A stretch of 64,000 nucleotides of DNA from JBFJKD01 sp038106145 (GTDB taxonomy: Bacteria > Pseudomonadota > Gammaproteobacteria > Pseudomonadales > Porticoccaceae): NCBI GenBank assembly GCA_038106145.1, contig JAYODD010000015.1:1-64000 (forward strand), read 5' to 3'. A program made the translations under genes and the position numbers. Positions 6,011-15,045 of the stretch are shown here, piece after piece; the first letter of the stretch is position 1, and each line of letters opens with the position of its first letter. The notes beneath the pieces are model-generated. The model was not told the origin of the DNA. It saw only the letters and a program-made list of their open reading frames with translations, and made no database searches.

Positions 6011-8884
6011 ATGGCGGCTCCGCAAGCTGTTTTAACCCTGGTCGAAAAATTCGAACGCAATCTCGACGCCTATCGCGGTGGACATTACAACGAGACCCAG
6101 GTAAGGCGCGACTTCATCGATCCATTTTTTATGGCTCTTGGCTGGGATATGGATAACAGTCTGGGCTACGCGGAAGCCTACCGCGATGTCGTCCACGAAG
6201 ATACGATCAAGGTTGGTATCTCCACCCGAGCGCCGGATTACAGCTTTCGCGTTGGCGGCCAGCGCAAATTTTTTCTCGAGGCAAAAAAGCCGTCAGTCAA
6301 CGTCAAAGCCGACATCGAACCGGCTTTTCAATTACGTCGTTACGCATGGTCGGCCAAGTTGCCCCTGTCCATCGTCACAGACTTCGAGGAATTCGCTATA
6401 TATGACTGCCGCCAGAAACCTGACAAAAATGACAAGGCCAGCAAGGCGCGGTTGTTCTACTGCACATTCGGCGACTATGCGGAAAAATGGGATGAGATCG
6501 CCGCAATCTTCTCCAAGGATGCCGTGCTCAAAGGCTCGTTCGACAAATACGCCGTCAGCACCAGGGGCAAACGCGGCACCACTGAGGTAGACAGTGCGTT
6601 TCTGGAAGAAATAGAACACTGGCGTATCCTGCTGGCGCGTAATATTGCGCTGCGTAATCACGGCCTCACCCAGCGCGAGCTCAACTTCGCTGTGCAGCAA
6701 ACTATAGACCGCATCATCTTCCTGCGCATCTGTGAAGACCGTGGCATCGAATCTTATGGCCGATTGATGGCGCTGCAAAACGGCGTTAACGTTTATGACC
6801 GTCTGCGTGAGTTATTCCGTGAAGCGGACGACCGCTACAACTCCGGGCTGTTCCACTTCAAGCGCGAAAAGGGCCGTGAAGAAGCAGCGGACGAGCTCAC
6901 TCTGACCCTACAAATAGACGACAGACCGCTCAAGGAGATTTTCAAGAACCTTTACTACCCGGATTGTCCCTACGAATTCTCCGTGCTCGGCGCGGACATC
7001 CTCGGCAGTGTCTACGAGCAATTCCTCGGCAAGGTGATCCGCTTGAGTGGAAACCGCGCCTTGGTGGAAGACAAGCCGGAAGTCAAGAAGGCCGGCGGTG
7101 TTTACTACACACCTGCCTATATCGTGGACTACATTGTTGCGCACACCGTGGGCAAGCTGCTGGAAGGCAAGAGTGCAAGGCAGGCGGCGGGCATCACCGT
7201 ACTCGACCCCGCCTGCGGCTCCGGTTCATTTTTGATCGGCGCGTATCAATATCTTCTCGACTGGTACCTCAAACAATATGTTGAAGACGGCGCGGAAAAA
7301 CATAGCAAGGGTAAATTGGCACGTCTCTATCAAGGTTCACGCGGCGCGTGGCGGCTCACCACGGCGGAAAGGAAACGTATCCTGCTCGAACATATCTATG
7401 GCGTCGACATCGACACGCAGGCAGTGGAAGTCACCAAGCTGTCGCTGCTGCTCAAGGTGCTCGAAGGCGAGTCCGGCCAGACCCTCAACGCACAGATGAA
7501 GCTATTTCACGAACGGGTGCTACCCGATCTTGCCCATAATATTCAGTGTGGCAATTCACTTATCGGGCCGGATTTCTATGAAGGCCAGCTCGACCTGGAC
7601 GACGAAGCCGCGCGGCGCATCAACATGTTTGACTGGCAGGCAGCCTTCCCGCAGGTGTTCGAAAGGGGTGGGTTTGATGCAGTGATTGGGAATCCGCCGT
7701 ACGTGCGCACCTTGCATCTCGAAGAGGGAAAGGATTATTACAAAAAACAATATTCTTCAGCTACGGGAGCTTATGATATCTATGTGCTGTTTATGGAGGT
7801 GGCCCTCCGACTAGTCAAGAAAAATGGTACTATTAGCTTCATAACGCCTAACAAGTATTTCGTTGCTGACTATGCAAAAGGGATACGTTTTTTGCTGTCT
7901 ACTAAGGCGGATATTATAGGAATTGTTGATTTGGGGAGGTGTAAGAGTGTGTTCCCAGGGGCTTCAATTTCAACAGCCATTACTATTTTCAAAAAGGCCT
8001 TGCCGTCTGACAGGGTTGAATTGACTATACTTTCTGACGAAAACGTTAAAAAAATTAGCCAGATTCCTTCGCAAGTTGTTCCGTTGGAGCAACTGATTAC
8101 CGATGATGGGAAGATACAAATTTATGCTGACGATCAGTCGAACGCGCTAATTGCCAAGCTCACCAAACAAAGTACACCGTTGTCAAAGGTAGCTCAAGTC
8201 CGAACAGGAGTAATGGGTTTTGATTATTGGGAGATGGATAAATGGATTGGCGACAAAAACAACGGACGATTAATTACCACCAATAGTTATATCTCAAGAT
8301 ACAAATTTTTGTGGGGGAAAAAAGTCCGGCTTTATAAGCGAAATGTATTTACGCCGAGACTTGATCCACAATGCGATATCTTAAGTTCTGCAACCGTTGA
8401 GCTATTTGAAACAAATAAAATTGTCGTTCGCGGAGTGGCAAAACGTTTGACCGCCATGATTGACGAAGACGGTATTGGGCTATTGGTTGCAGTACACTCA
8501 ATTGCGAGCATTCAATTTGATCATAAGTTTTTATTGAGTCTACTGAATTCAACGTTGTTCAACTGGCTACACGTCGCTCAGTTTTACTCGGCACGCATTC
8601 CAGAGGGATCACTGCGATATCCAATTTCTTTTTTATCTAACCTCCCAATTCCAACAGTCGCACTGCAAAGTGAAGATGGGCAGTCTACACACGACAAACT
8701 TGTCGAACTGGTCGAAAAAATGCTCGCGCTGCATCAACAGCTCGCCGCCGTAAAAACTCCGCAGGACACCACCTTGCTGCAGCGCCAGATAGACGTAACC
8801 GACCGACAGATAGACCAGTTAGTGTACACGCTCTACGGGCTCACCGATAAAGAGATCGGGCTGGTGGAAGATGCGAGAAAATAG
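6011..8884 (+). CDS. Type IIG restriction-modification enzyme (fused nuclease, N6-adenine methyltransferase and specificity domains)
   Basis: A 957-residue single-chain enzyme expected to methylate adenine in its target and to cut DNA nearby. The N-terminal domain has a PD-(D/E)xK nuclease pattern (P-D76 ... E90-A-K92 in APDYSFRVGGQRKFFLEAKK). The Rossmann methyltransferase has motif I DPACGSGSF (399-407) and the catalytic motif IV NPPY (561-564). The part after roughly residue 570 is a TaqI-like target-recognition domain encoded by visibly AT-richer DNA (about 7730-8690) than the rest, suggesting exchange of this domain. The C-terminus (LVEKMLALHQQLAAVKTP) is a coiled helix. AAGGA lies just upstream of the ATG. 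No separate hsdS, hsdM or McrB gene is near, so the system is self-contained. Target sequence unknown. Confidence 0.92.
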   Translation: MAAPQAVLTLVEKFERNLDAYRGGHYNETQVRRDFIDPFFMALGWDMDNSLGYAEAYRDVVHEDTIKVGISTRAPDYSFRVGGQRKFFLEAKKPSVNVKADIEPAFQLRRYAWSAKLPLSIVTDFEEFAIYDCRQKPDKNDKASKARLFYCTFGDYAEKWDEIAAIFSKDAVLKGSFDKYAVSTRGKRGTTEVDSAFLEEIEHWRILLARNIALRNHGLTQRELNFAVQQTIDRIIFLRICEDRGIESYGRLMALQNGVNVYDRLRELFREADDRYNSGLFHFKREKGREEAADELTLTLQIDDRPLKEIFKNLYYPDCPYEFSVLGADILGSVYEQFLGKVIRLSGNRALVEDKPEVKKAGGVYYTPAYIVDYIVAHTVGKLLEGKSARQAAGITVLDPACGSGSFLIGAYQYLLDWYLKQYVEDGAEKHSKGKLARLYQGSRGAWRLTTAERKRILLEHIYGVDIDTQAVEVTKLSLLLKVLEGESGQTLNAQMKLFHERVLPDLAHNIQCGNSLIGPDFYEGQLDLDDEAARRINMFDWQAAFPQVFERGGFDAVIGNPPYVRTLHLEEGKDYYKKQYSSATGAYDIYVLFMEVALRLVKKNGTISFITPNKYFVADYAKGIRFLLSTKADIIGIVDLGRCKSVFPGASISTAITIFKKALPSDRVELTILSDENVKKISQIPSQVVPLEQLITDDGKIQIYADDQSNALIAKLTKQSTPLSKVAQVRTGVMGFDYWEMDKWIGDKNNGRLITTNSYISRYKFLWGKKVRLYKRNVFTPRLDPQCDILSSATVELFETNKIVVRGVAKRLTAMIDEDGIGLLVAVHSIASIQFDHKFLLSLLNSTLFNWLHVAQFYSARIPEGSLRYPISFLSNLPIPTVALQSEDGQSTHDKLVELVEKMLALHQQLAAVKTPQDTTLLQRQIDVTDRQIDQLVYTLYGLTDKEIGLVEDARK

Positions 8885-8923
8885 GGTTTTTACCACAAAC
8901 TAGCTAGCCGGATATTAGACGCC

Positions 8924-9253
8924 ATGGGATTAAATCGTTTCTGTAATGGTTTGGTGTTCATTACCTTTTTCTCGACAGCCAGTCTCGTTTTTGCGGCGAC
9001 GGACGACGAAATTAATCTGGAGTGCGACAAAGCGGCGCATGCTCTGACGGAGCAACTGAGCCGCGATGGACTGTTGGTAACTGACCGGGATGCGCACAAG
9101 CGGGCAATGGATATCGCGCTCGCACTGTGCACGCAGGCCGAGACCTCTGCCATGGCGCAGCACCAGGCCCGTAAACAACAGGCGCTGGACAACTGGTTTG
9201 TGGAATATCGTGCCGACAAGGCGGGTAATCGTCGCCTGAAAAACAAACGCTAA
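8924..9253 (+). CDS. Small secreted protein of unknown function
   Basis: A 109-residue protein with a clear signal peptide (FCNGLVFITFFSTASLVFA, likely cut before A-T-D-D). The mature part is about 83 residues, helical and charged, with two cysteines (in L-E-C-D and A-L-C-T) that could form one disulfide. It ends in a basic tail. It follows the restriction-modification gene by 39 bp on the same strand and faces dnaE2. No family is recognised. Codon use resembles the neighbourhood, so it is probably a real gene, though the ribosome site is weak. Confidence 0.6.
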   Translation: MGLNRFCNGLVFITFFSTASLVFAATDDEINLECDKAAHALTEQLSRDGLLVTDRDAHKRAMDIALALCTQAETSAMAQHQARKQQALDNWFVEYRADKAGNRRLKNKR

Positions 9254-9307
9254 TAAGTGCATGCAACTGAGTAGCGAGCCTCCTGCAGCGGCCTTGAAAA
9301 ACTGCTG

Positions 9308-12300
9308 CTAACGAAAGTCTCTGGATTTTACAGCGAGTTCTGCGAGCAGGTGACTGTAATCAATAATTTCGCCAGCTATCACGTGAATCACTTCATTTTT
9401 GCGTTCCATAATACCCTTGATCATCGCCAGTTGCGCGCCCAATAACGCCTGCCGGTAGCGGGTTTTTAAATCTTTCCAGACAATGATGTTGATATTTCCG
9501 GTTTCATCTTCCAGCGTGAGAAACACCACCCCCGAGGCGCTGCCAGGTCGTTGCCGCCCGGTGACCAGTCCGGCGACACGTACAAAACGGTTAGTGCTGA
9601 GGGCGTGCAGATCGCACTGGCGTTTGCAATGACGAAAGACTGCGTGGTCGCGCAACAGGGCCATCGGGTGGCGGTTAAGGGTGAGTCCAGTGCTGTGGTA
9701 ATCGGCCAGCATCTCATCCACTTCGGTGGGAACGGGCAGAGTTACGCACTGGTTGTCATGCACGGGTTCTCTCTGTTGCGCTTGTTGTGATCTGCTGTTC
9801 GCGTCGATAGCGCGATCCGTTCTGGTTAACAGGGGGCGCGGTGCTTCAACCCCCAGCACCTGCCAGTGGGCCTGATGTCGATGACCGCTGATTGCCTGTA
9901 GCGCATTGGCGCCGGCCAGTGCCTGCATTTCTTTTTTATCGAGGCGAGCGCGATGGGCAAGATCGTTGATACTGGCAAAAGGTTGTGCGCTGCGCTCGCT
10001 GGCGATGCGTTGTGCAGCCTCCTCGCCAAGGCCTTTCACAAGGCGCAATCCGAGACGTAATGCGGGTTGTCGCCGCGCGCTAACCTTGTCCGCCGGTAAT
10101 TCCAGATGATGCTCCCAGCGGCTGTGGCGAATATCCACCGGCAGTACGTTAATGCCGTGACGTCGCGCGTCCTGCACCAACTGGGAGGCGGAATAAAAGC
10201 CCATGGGCTGGCTATTGAGCAATGCGCAGCAAAATGCGGCGGGGTGATGACATTTTAGCCATGCGGACACATAGGCGAGCAGGGCAAAGCTGGCGGAATG
10301 GGATTCGGGAAACCCGTAACCGCCGAAGCCCTTGATCTGTGCGAACAGGCGCTGCGCGAAATCCTCGCTGTAACCCCGCGCCAACATGCCGTTAACCAGT
10401 TTGCTTTCGAAGGTCATCAGATTGCCGTTTTTACCCCAGCTGGCCATGGCCCGGCGCAACTGGTCGGCTTCGCCGCCGCTGAAACCGGCGGCCACCATGG
10501 CGAGCTTGATGACCTGTTCCTGAAAAATAGGAATACCCAGGGTGCTTTTCAGCACAGCCTCTATTGCGGCGCTGGGGTAAGTCACCGCCGCGGGGTTTTG
10601 TCGCCGTTTCAGGTAGGGATGCACCATGTCGCCCTGAATCGGACCGGGGCGCACGATGGCGACCTGAATCACCAGGTCGTAATAACAGCGTGGGCGCAGT
10701 CTGGGCAGCATGGACATTTGCGCGCGGGACTCCACCTGAAAGACACCGATAGTGTCGCCCCGGCACAGCATGTCGTAGGTGGCGCTATCGTTTTCCGGAA
10801 TCGCCTGCAGGTTGGGAACCGCGGCGCTGTAATCGCGCACCAGCTCCAGGCATTTACGAATGGCGCTGAGCATGCCGAGAGCGAGGATATCCACCTTCAT
10901 CAAACCGAGGGCTTCGATGTCTTCCTTGTCCCACTGAATCACCGTGCGCTCGGGCATGCTGGCGTTTTCCACCGGCACCAGTTGGTTGATTGGCCCCGCG
11001 CTGATAATGAAACCGCCAACATGTTGGGACAGGTGCCGGGGAAAGCCGAGAATTGTCTGCACCAGCGACAGAAAATGTTGTGCCAGTGCTTGATGGTCGA
11101 GCAGGTTGTTCTCGGCAAAGCGTTGTTGTAAATCGCCGCTGCGATCCCACCAGGCGAGAGAGGTCGCCAATTGATCCACTAACGGCGGGGGCAAACCTAG
11201 GGCTTTGCCAACATCCCGTATGGCGCTGCGGGTGCGATAGGTAATCACGGTGGCCGCCAGGGCCGCCCGCTCGCGGGAATACTTTTTATAAATGTATTGC
11301 ATCACCTCCTCGCGGCGTTCGTGTTCAAAGTCCACGTCGATATCCGGCGGTTCGTCCCGCTCTTTGGAAATAAAACGCTCAAATAGCAAGGCCACCCGGG
11401 TGGGGGACACTTCGGTGATAAACAGACAGTAACACACCACCGAATTGGCGGCGGAGCCGCGACCCTGGCACAGAATGTCGCGACTGCGGGCGAATTGCAC
11501 AATATCGTAGACCGTTAAAAAATAGTACTCGTAGCGCAGTTCGCGAATCAGCGTTAATTCCCGCTCAATGGTGCTTTGTATGGCCGACGGTATGGTCTGT
11601 GGCCAGCGCTGCCTGGCGCCAGCCATCACCAGTTCGCGTAGATGCTGATGGGGTGCCACCCCGGCGGGCACGACTTCCACGGGGTATTCGTAGCGCAATT
11701 CGTCGAGGGAAAAGTGGCAGCGTGCGCTGATACTGAGGGTTTCCCGGAGCAGTGCTTCAGGATACAGGCGTCGCAGCGTGGCAAGGGGGCGCAGGTAGCG
11801 TTCGCCGTTGGCCTGCAAGCGGGTGCCCAGTTGTGGAATGCTGGTGTTGAGGCGAATCGCGGTGAGGGTATCCTGTAGAGGTTTGCGGGTACGCTCGTGC
11901 ATATGCACATCGCCGCAGGCGACCATGGGAATGCCGAGGGTCTGTGCAAGTGTATACAGTTGCAGATAGCTGGCCTGTTCGTCGCTGCGCAGGAGTCGCG
12001 TGGCCCCGAGCCACAGGCGGTCGCCAAATATCGTGCACAGCCTGCGACCCATCTCGACTGCATTCGGCGTATCGAGGGCCGTCGGCCAGATCGCCAGGCA
12101 GCGCCGTATACGGCGCTGAATATCTGCCAGCGCGAGGTGATACGCTCCCTTGGGACTGCGGCGGCGGGCCAGAGTGATCAGGGCTGAGAGTTCGCCATAG
12201 GCGGCGCGATCCGGTGCCAGCAGGACCAGTTTGCATTGTTCCTGCACATAAAATTCACTGCCGATAATCAATTGCATCCGGTGTTCGCGCGCCGCCACAT

Positions 12301-12448
12301 GGGCCTTGACCACAGCGGCCAGAGAGCATTCGTCGGTGATGGCCAGGGCGTGGTAGCCCAGTTCCGCGGCGCGCCTCACCAGCTCCGCGGGGTGGGAAGC
12401 GCCGCGCAGAAAGGTGAAGTTACTCAGGCAGTGCAATTCCGCGTACAT
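9308..12448 (-). CDS. dnaE2: Error-prone DNA polymerase DnaE2 (ImuC)
   Basis: A 1046-residue C-family polymerase that performs mutagenic translesion synthesis with ImuA and ImuB. The N-terminal PHP domain begins SNFTFLRGASHPAELV. The polymerase carboxylates are in PDIDVDFEHERREEV, with GRGSAANSVVCYCL and the HVGGF...PVENA segment also typical. The C-terminus carries the OB-fold (GVVFLTLEDETGNINIIVW). The length and the position as third gene of an imuA-imuB-dnaE2 cassette separate it from the replicative DnaE. It begins 3 bp after the imuB stop, so the two are likely co-translated. Expression should be LexA-controlled from the box at 14868. Confidence 0.96.
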   Translation of the reverse strand: MYAELHCLSNFTFLRGASHPAELVRRAAELGYHALAITDECSLAAVVKAHVAAREHRMQLIIGSEFYVQEQCKLVLLAPDRAAYGELSALITLARRRSPKGAYHLALADIQRRIRRCLAIWPTALDTPNAVEMGRRLCTIFGDRLWLGATRLLRSDEQASYLQLYTLAQTLGIPMVACGDVHMHERTRKPLQDTLTAIRLNTSIPQLGTRLQANGERYLRPLATLRRLYPEALLRETLSISARCHFSLDELRYEYPVEVVPAGVAPHQHLRELVMAGARQRWPQTIPSAIQSTIERELTLIRELRYEYYFLTVYDIVQFARSRDILCQGRGSAANSVVCYCLFITEVSPTRVALLFERFISKERDEPPDIDVDFEHERREEVMQYIYKKYSRERAALAATVITYRTRSAIRDVGKALGLPPPLVDQLATSLAWWDRSGDLQQRFAENNLLDHQALAQHFLSLVQTILGFPRHLSQHVGGFIISAGPINQLVPVENASMPERTVIQWDKEDIEALGLMKVDILALGMLSAIRKCLELVRDYSAAVPNLQAIPENDSATYDMLCRGDTIGVFQVESRAQMSMLPRLRPRCYYDLVIQVAIVRPGPIQGDMVHPYLKRRQNPAAVTYPSAAIEAVLKSTLGIPIFQEQVIKLAMVAAGFSGGEADQLRRAMASWGKNGNLMTFESKLVNGMLARGYSEDFAQRLFAQIKGFGGYGFPESHSASFALLAYVSAWLKCHHPAAFCCALLNSQPMGFYSASQLVQDARRHGINVLPVDIRHSRWEHHLELPADKVSARRQPALRLGLRLVKGLGEEAAQRIASERSAQPFASINDLAHRARLDKKEMQALAGANALQAISGHRHQAHWQVLGVEAPRPLLTRTDRAIDANSRSQQAQQREPVHDNQCVTLPVPTEVDEMLADYHSTGLTLNRHPMALLRDHAVFRHCKRQCDLHALSTNRFVRVAGLVTGRQRPGSASGVVFLTLEDETGNINIIVWKDLKTRYRQALLGAQLAMIKGIMERKNEVIHVIAGEIIDYSHLLAELAVKSRDFR

Positions 12449-12451
12449 GGG

Positions 12452-14032
12452 CTAGCCAAAAATGCCGTGAACAAACCAGCGCTGCGTGTCGAGTTCCCGG
12501 TAAATCCAGTACACCGCGCCCTGTGCGTGGCGGGCAATAAAGTAGTCCCGGCGTACGGGTTGGTGCCACCACTCGCCTTCGATACGTTCCGGGCCCTGTA
12601 ACAGTTGCAGCACGCCGCGCCAGTACAACTGCCGGCCACGGAGTTGAATGGCTTCCGGTCTGGATAATAGCCAGGCAGGGCGGTGTGGCGCGGTTGGAGT
12701 AGTTGTGCCAGTGGTATCAGATAGCGAAGCGCCGGGCGGGTGCTGTGGGGCTGGAAAGGGTGTGCGGAGCGCCTGCCAGGCGTATTCTGGAATGTGACTG
12801 TCGGCCAGCGCCAGTCCAGAGATGGCGCTGGCGCCGAGACGTGCGCACAGGCGATCGACAAGCTCGCCGATGGCGTCATTGCCAGCACCCGCGTTGCCTG
12901 TTGCGGCGCCGCGGGGCGCAAGCAGATCGCGCTCCATATAACGAGCGGGATGTAATTCCGTGGCAACCAGCGCGATCTTTTCGACTGGCCCATCAAGGGT
13001 CAATGACGCCAGTTTAAGGCGGCTGAGGGACAGAAAATAATCGGCTTCGCTACGCGGGCTGGCGCAGCTCAGGACAATGGTTTTAGCGGCGCCATTTTGT
13101 TGTTGCAAACGCCATTCGATGCCACCGCAATGCAGTTGTCGAGCGCGCAAATAGCCGCACAGCGCCAGCAACAGTCGACGCATGGGGAACAGTAGCATTT
13201 CGGTAGTGGTCAATCCGTGCATGAATTCCAGCGCGTCGTCAAATTGCGGCGGCAATTGCAACGCCTTGCGCAGGTCTGGCCGTTGTCCGGTGACCCGCTG
13301 TAAATAGTGCAGCAGATCCTGTCCACAGCGTTTGCCGAGGGCTGCAGCGGGCAGGCGCAGTACATCGCCAAGCTGGCGCAAGCCAGCGCGCTGTAAACTG
13401 GCCTGCAACGCGGTGGAACAGTCCACTACGGACAGGGGTAGCGCGTGCAGGATGCGATCAAACAATGCGGCGTCAATGACAGCCCCGGTGCGATCATCGA
13501 AAGCGGCGACAGAATCCACCGCGCCGCAGCTGATCAGTTGCGCGGCGGCGGGGGTGGGGGCGAGGCCAGGGATATAACTGTAGTGGTGCGCGGCGACTTC
13601 CGAAGCAATCAGCGCGCACAGCCTGCGCACGCCGCCGAATAATTTGAGGCTGCTCTGGATTTCCAGCAGTAATTTATCCGGGGGCTGTATGCAAACGACC
13701 GAAGTAAAGCGGTAGCACCCGTACGCCAGGTGTTGCAGCGCCCGTTGTTCGCGGGCGCAGTCCCGCGCCATGGCGCGCAGCTCGGAACACAGGCTGTATG
13801 CCGTGCCGAGGGGGGTGTCGGGGGTAATGCCACAGGCCAACGCCGCCGGATTACAGAACTCGATGCGGTGTCCGCTAATCACCACTGTGGGTTTCAGCGG
13901 TGATTGCTCGGCAGCCTCGGCACCTTTTGTTGCGCGCGGCCGACTGGCCGTACCGTCGCTTTGGTCGTCACCGATAACGTCGATGAATATTTCCAGGGGT
14001 AATTGCGGTAAATGGAGGCATAACCACAGCAT
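12452..14032 (-). CDS. imuB: ImuB, inactive Y-family polymerase-like mutasome hub
   Basis: A 526-residue Y-family polymerase homologue. It begins MLWLCLHLPQLPLEIF, where true Y-family enzymes have a metal-binding D-x-D/N-x-F-x-A; the catalytic carboxylates are therefore absent, as usual for ImuB. Fingers/little-finger features remain (for example VDSVAAFDDRTGAVIDAALFD and the GLTTTEMLLFPMRRLL block). In studied bacteria ImuB binds the beta clamp and links DnaE2 with ImuA. The C-terminus (WWHQPVRRDYFIARHAQG) is the conserved ImuB end. It lies 9 bp after imuA and 3 bp before dnaE2. Confidence 0.93.
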   Translation of the reverse strand: MLWLCLHLPQLPLEIFIDVIGDDQSDGTASRPRATKGAEAAEQSPLKPTVVISGHRIEFCNPAALACGITPDTPLGTAYSLCSELRAMARDCAREQRALQHLAYGCYRFTSVVCIQPPDKLLLEIQSSLKLFGGVRRLCALIASEVAAHHYSYIPGLAPTPAAAQLISCGAVDSVAAFDDRTGAVIDAALFDRILHALPLSVVDCSTALQASLQRAGLRQLGDVLRLPAAALGKRCGQDLLHYLQRVTGQRPDLRKALQLPPQFDDALEFMHGLTTTEMLLFPMRRLLLALCGYLRARQLHCGGIEWRLQQQNGAAKTIVLSCASPRSEADYFLSLSRLKLASLTLDGPVEKIALVATELHPARYMERDLLAPRGAATGNAGAGNDAIGELVDRLCARLGASAISGLALADSHIPEYAWQALRTPFPAPQHPPGASLSDTTGTTTPTAPHRPAWLLSRPEAIQLRGRQLYWRGVLQLLQGPERIEGEWWHQPVRRDYFIARHAQGAVYWIYRELDTQRWFVHGIFG

Positions 14033-14041
14033 AAGAAGCGC

Positions 14042-14800
14042 TCACTGCAACGCCTGGCTCAGGTGCGGCGCACGGGGGCTTATCCGCGGCGGCGGGACGG
14101 AATCCGATTCAGAATCCATGGCGCAAACAGGTTGTGGCGTTGGCAACTGCTGCGTGGGCATGGCGCGCTGGCTGAGACTGTCGGGACGCCGCAAGCGGAC
14201 GGACTGTCCGCTCCAGCCACCCCGCTGTTTGAGGATGGTGAGCCGGCATCCATCCGCGGTGGACTCGATGGCGATGCGCAAGGCCGCTGGCGAGGGCTGG
14301 CTTGCCGCCTGCCAGGAACGGAACAGAACCGCGAGGCCAGCGCCAGCCTGAGCGGCCAGCTGTAGCTTGCGTAATTGGGGCACGCTGAGGTTGGCTGTTG
14401 TCAGCCAGGTCAGGATGGCGCCCCCCGAGATGGCGCGCAGTCCCTGTTCCGTCGCCCATAATTGGTCGCGCAGGGTTTTTGTCTGTACTACCAGTAAGTG
14501 CCCCAGGCTGATGTTCCAGTGTTGCCACGCCGGTGCATAGGGCAGGTGGGGGGGTGCAATCAGCACCACAGGGCGTCCCGCAGCACTCAGTTGCGCCAGT
14601 GTCGGCGCCAGCAGTTGCAGCTCCCCGTTACCGGGCTGGTGGCACAGGAGTTCGGTCAGCGCGCCCGTTGGCCAGCCGCCCTGGTGCAGGCTGGCATTCA
14701 GTGGCGCATAACCGGTGGCTATGCCGTGGGTGGCGTCTGACGTTGCGGAGGCCTGCCAGAGGTCGGGCCGTTTGAGCAGCGAGGCGAGTGTCGCATTCAT
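14042..14800 (-). CDS. imuA: ImuA, RecA-like mutasome protein
   Basis: A 252-residue protein (SulA/RecA-like) that heads the damage-inducible cassette. The segment ATGYAPLNASLHQGGWPTGA corresponds to the RecA-like substrate-entry region, and RPVVLIAPPHLPYAPAW follows as in ImuA. I place the start at the ATG ending at 14800 (MNATLASLLKRPDLW), because the longer open frame to 14905 would run through the promoter and LexA box. No strong ribosome site precedes it. The C-terminal ~50 residues are proline-rich and variable. It shares an operon with imuB and dnaE2. Confidence 0.88.
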   Translation of the reverse strand: MNATLASLLKRPDLWQASATSDATHGIATGYAPLNASLHQGGWPTGALTELLCHQPGNGELQLLAPTLAQLSAAGRPVVLIAPPHLPYAPAWQHWNISLGHLLVVQTKTLRDQLWATEQGLRAISGGAILTWLTTANLSVPQLRKLQLAAQAGAGLAVLFRSWQAASQPSPAALRIAIESTADGCRLTILKQRGGWSGQSVRLRRPDSLSQRAMPTQQLPTPQPVCAMDSESDSVPPPRISPRAPHLSQALQ

Positions 14801-14867
14801 AGTCTGTGGGTTTATATCGTTGCCATAGGTGGTGGTTTTTTCGCGGAGAAGGGGTTTTCGGCGAAAA

Positions 14868-14883
14868 CTGTAAATATATACAG
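14868..14883 (-). promoter_or_regulatory. LexA (SOS) box of imuA-imuB-dnaE2
   Basis: The 16 bases match the gammaproteobacterial SOS consensus CTGT-N8-ACAG without mismatch. The inner eight bases are all A/T, and the flanking pairs AA...TA extend the usual palindrome. The site covers the predicted -10 element of the imu promoter, so LexA binding should block transcription until DNA damage. Confidence 0.93.
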
Positions 14884-14901
14884 TATTTCGGAGGTTGTCA
14901 C
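14873..14901 (-). promoter_or_regulatory. Sigma70 promoter of the imu cassette
   Basis: Read leftward, GTGACA (14901-14896), a 17-base spacer and TATATT (14878-14873) form a good promoter. The -10 lies inside the LexA box. Transcription would start near 14866, about 65 bases before the chosen imuA ATG. Confidence 0.7.
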
Positions 14902-15045
14902 CCACTATTGGCTGGTGGTGACGCCAGGTGTTGCAAGCCGCGCTGGACGGCTGGTGCGGGGTCCCTGCGGCGGCCTGAGGACGACGGGCGCCAGCAACGG
15001 GAGTGGTAAGATAGGAGAGTCTTCCACCCCGATTGACTAAGGGAG

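Noticed and set aside
10298..11131. 277-codon forward frame inside dnaE2
   Set aside because: Antisense to the catalytic core of DnaE2, composed mostly of H, Q and G rich shadow sequence, no recognised family.
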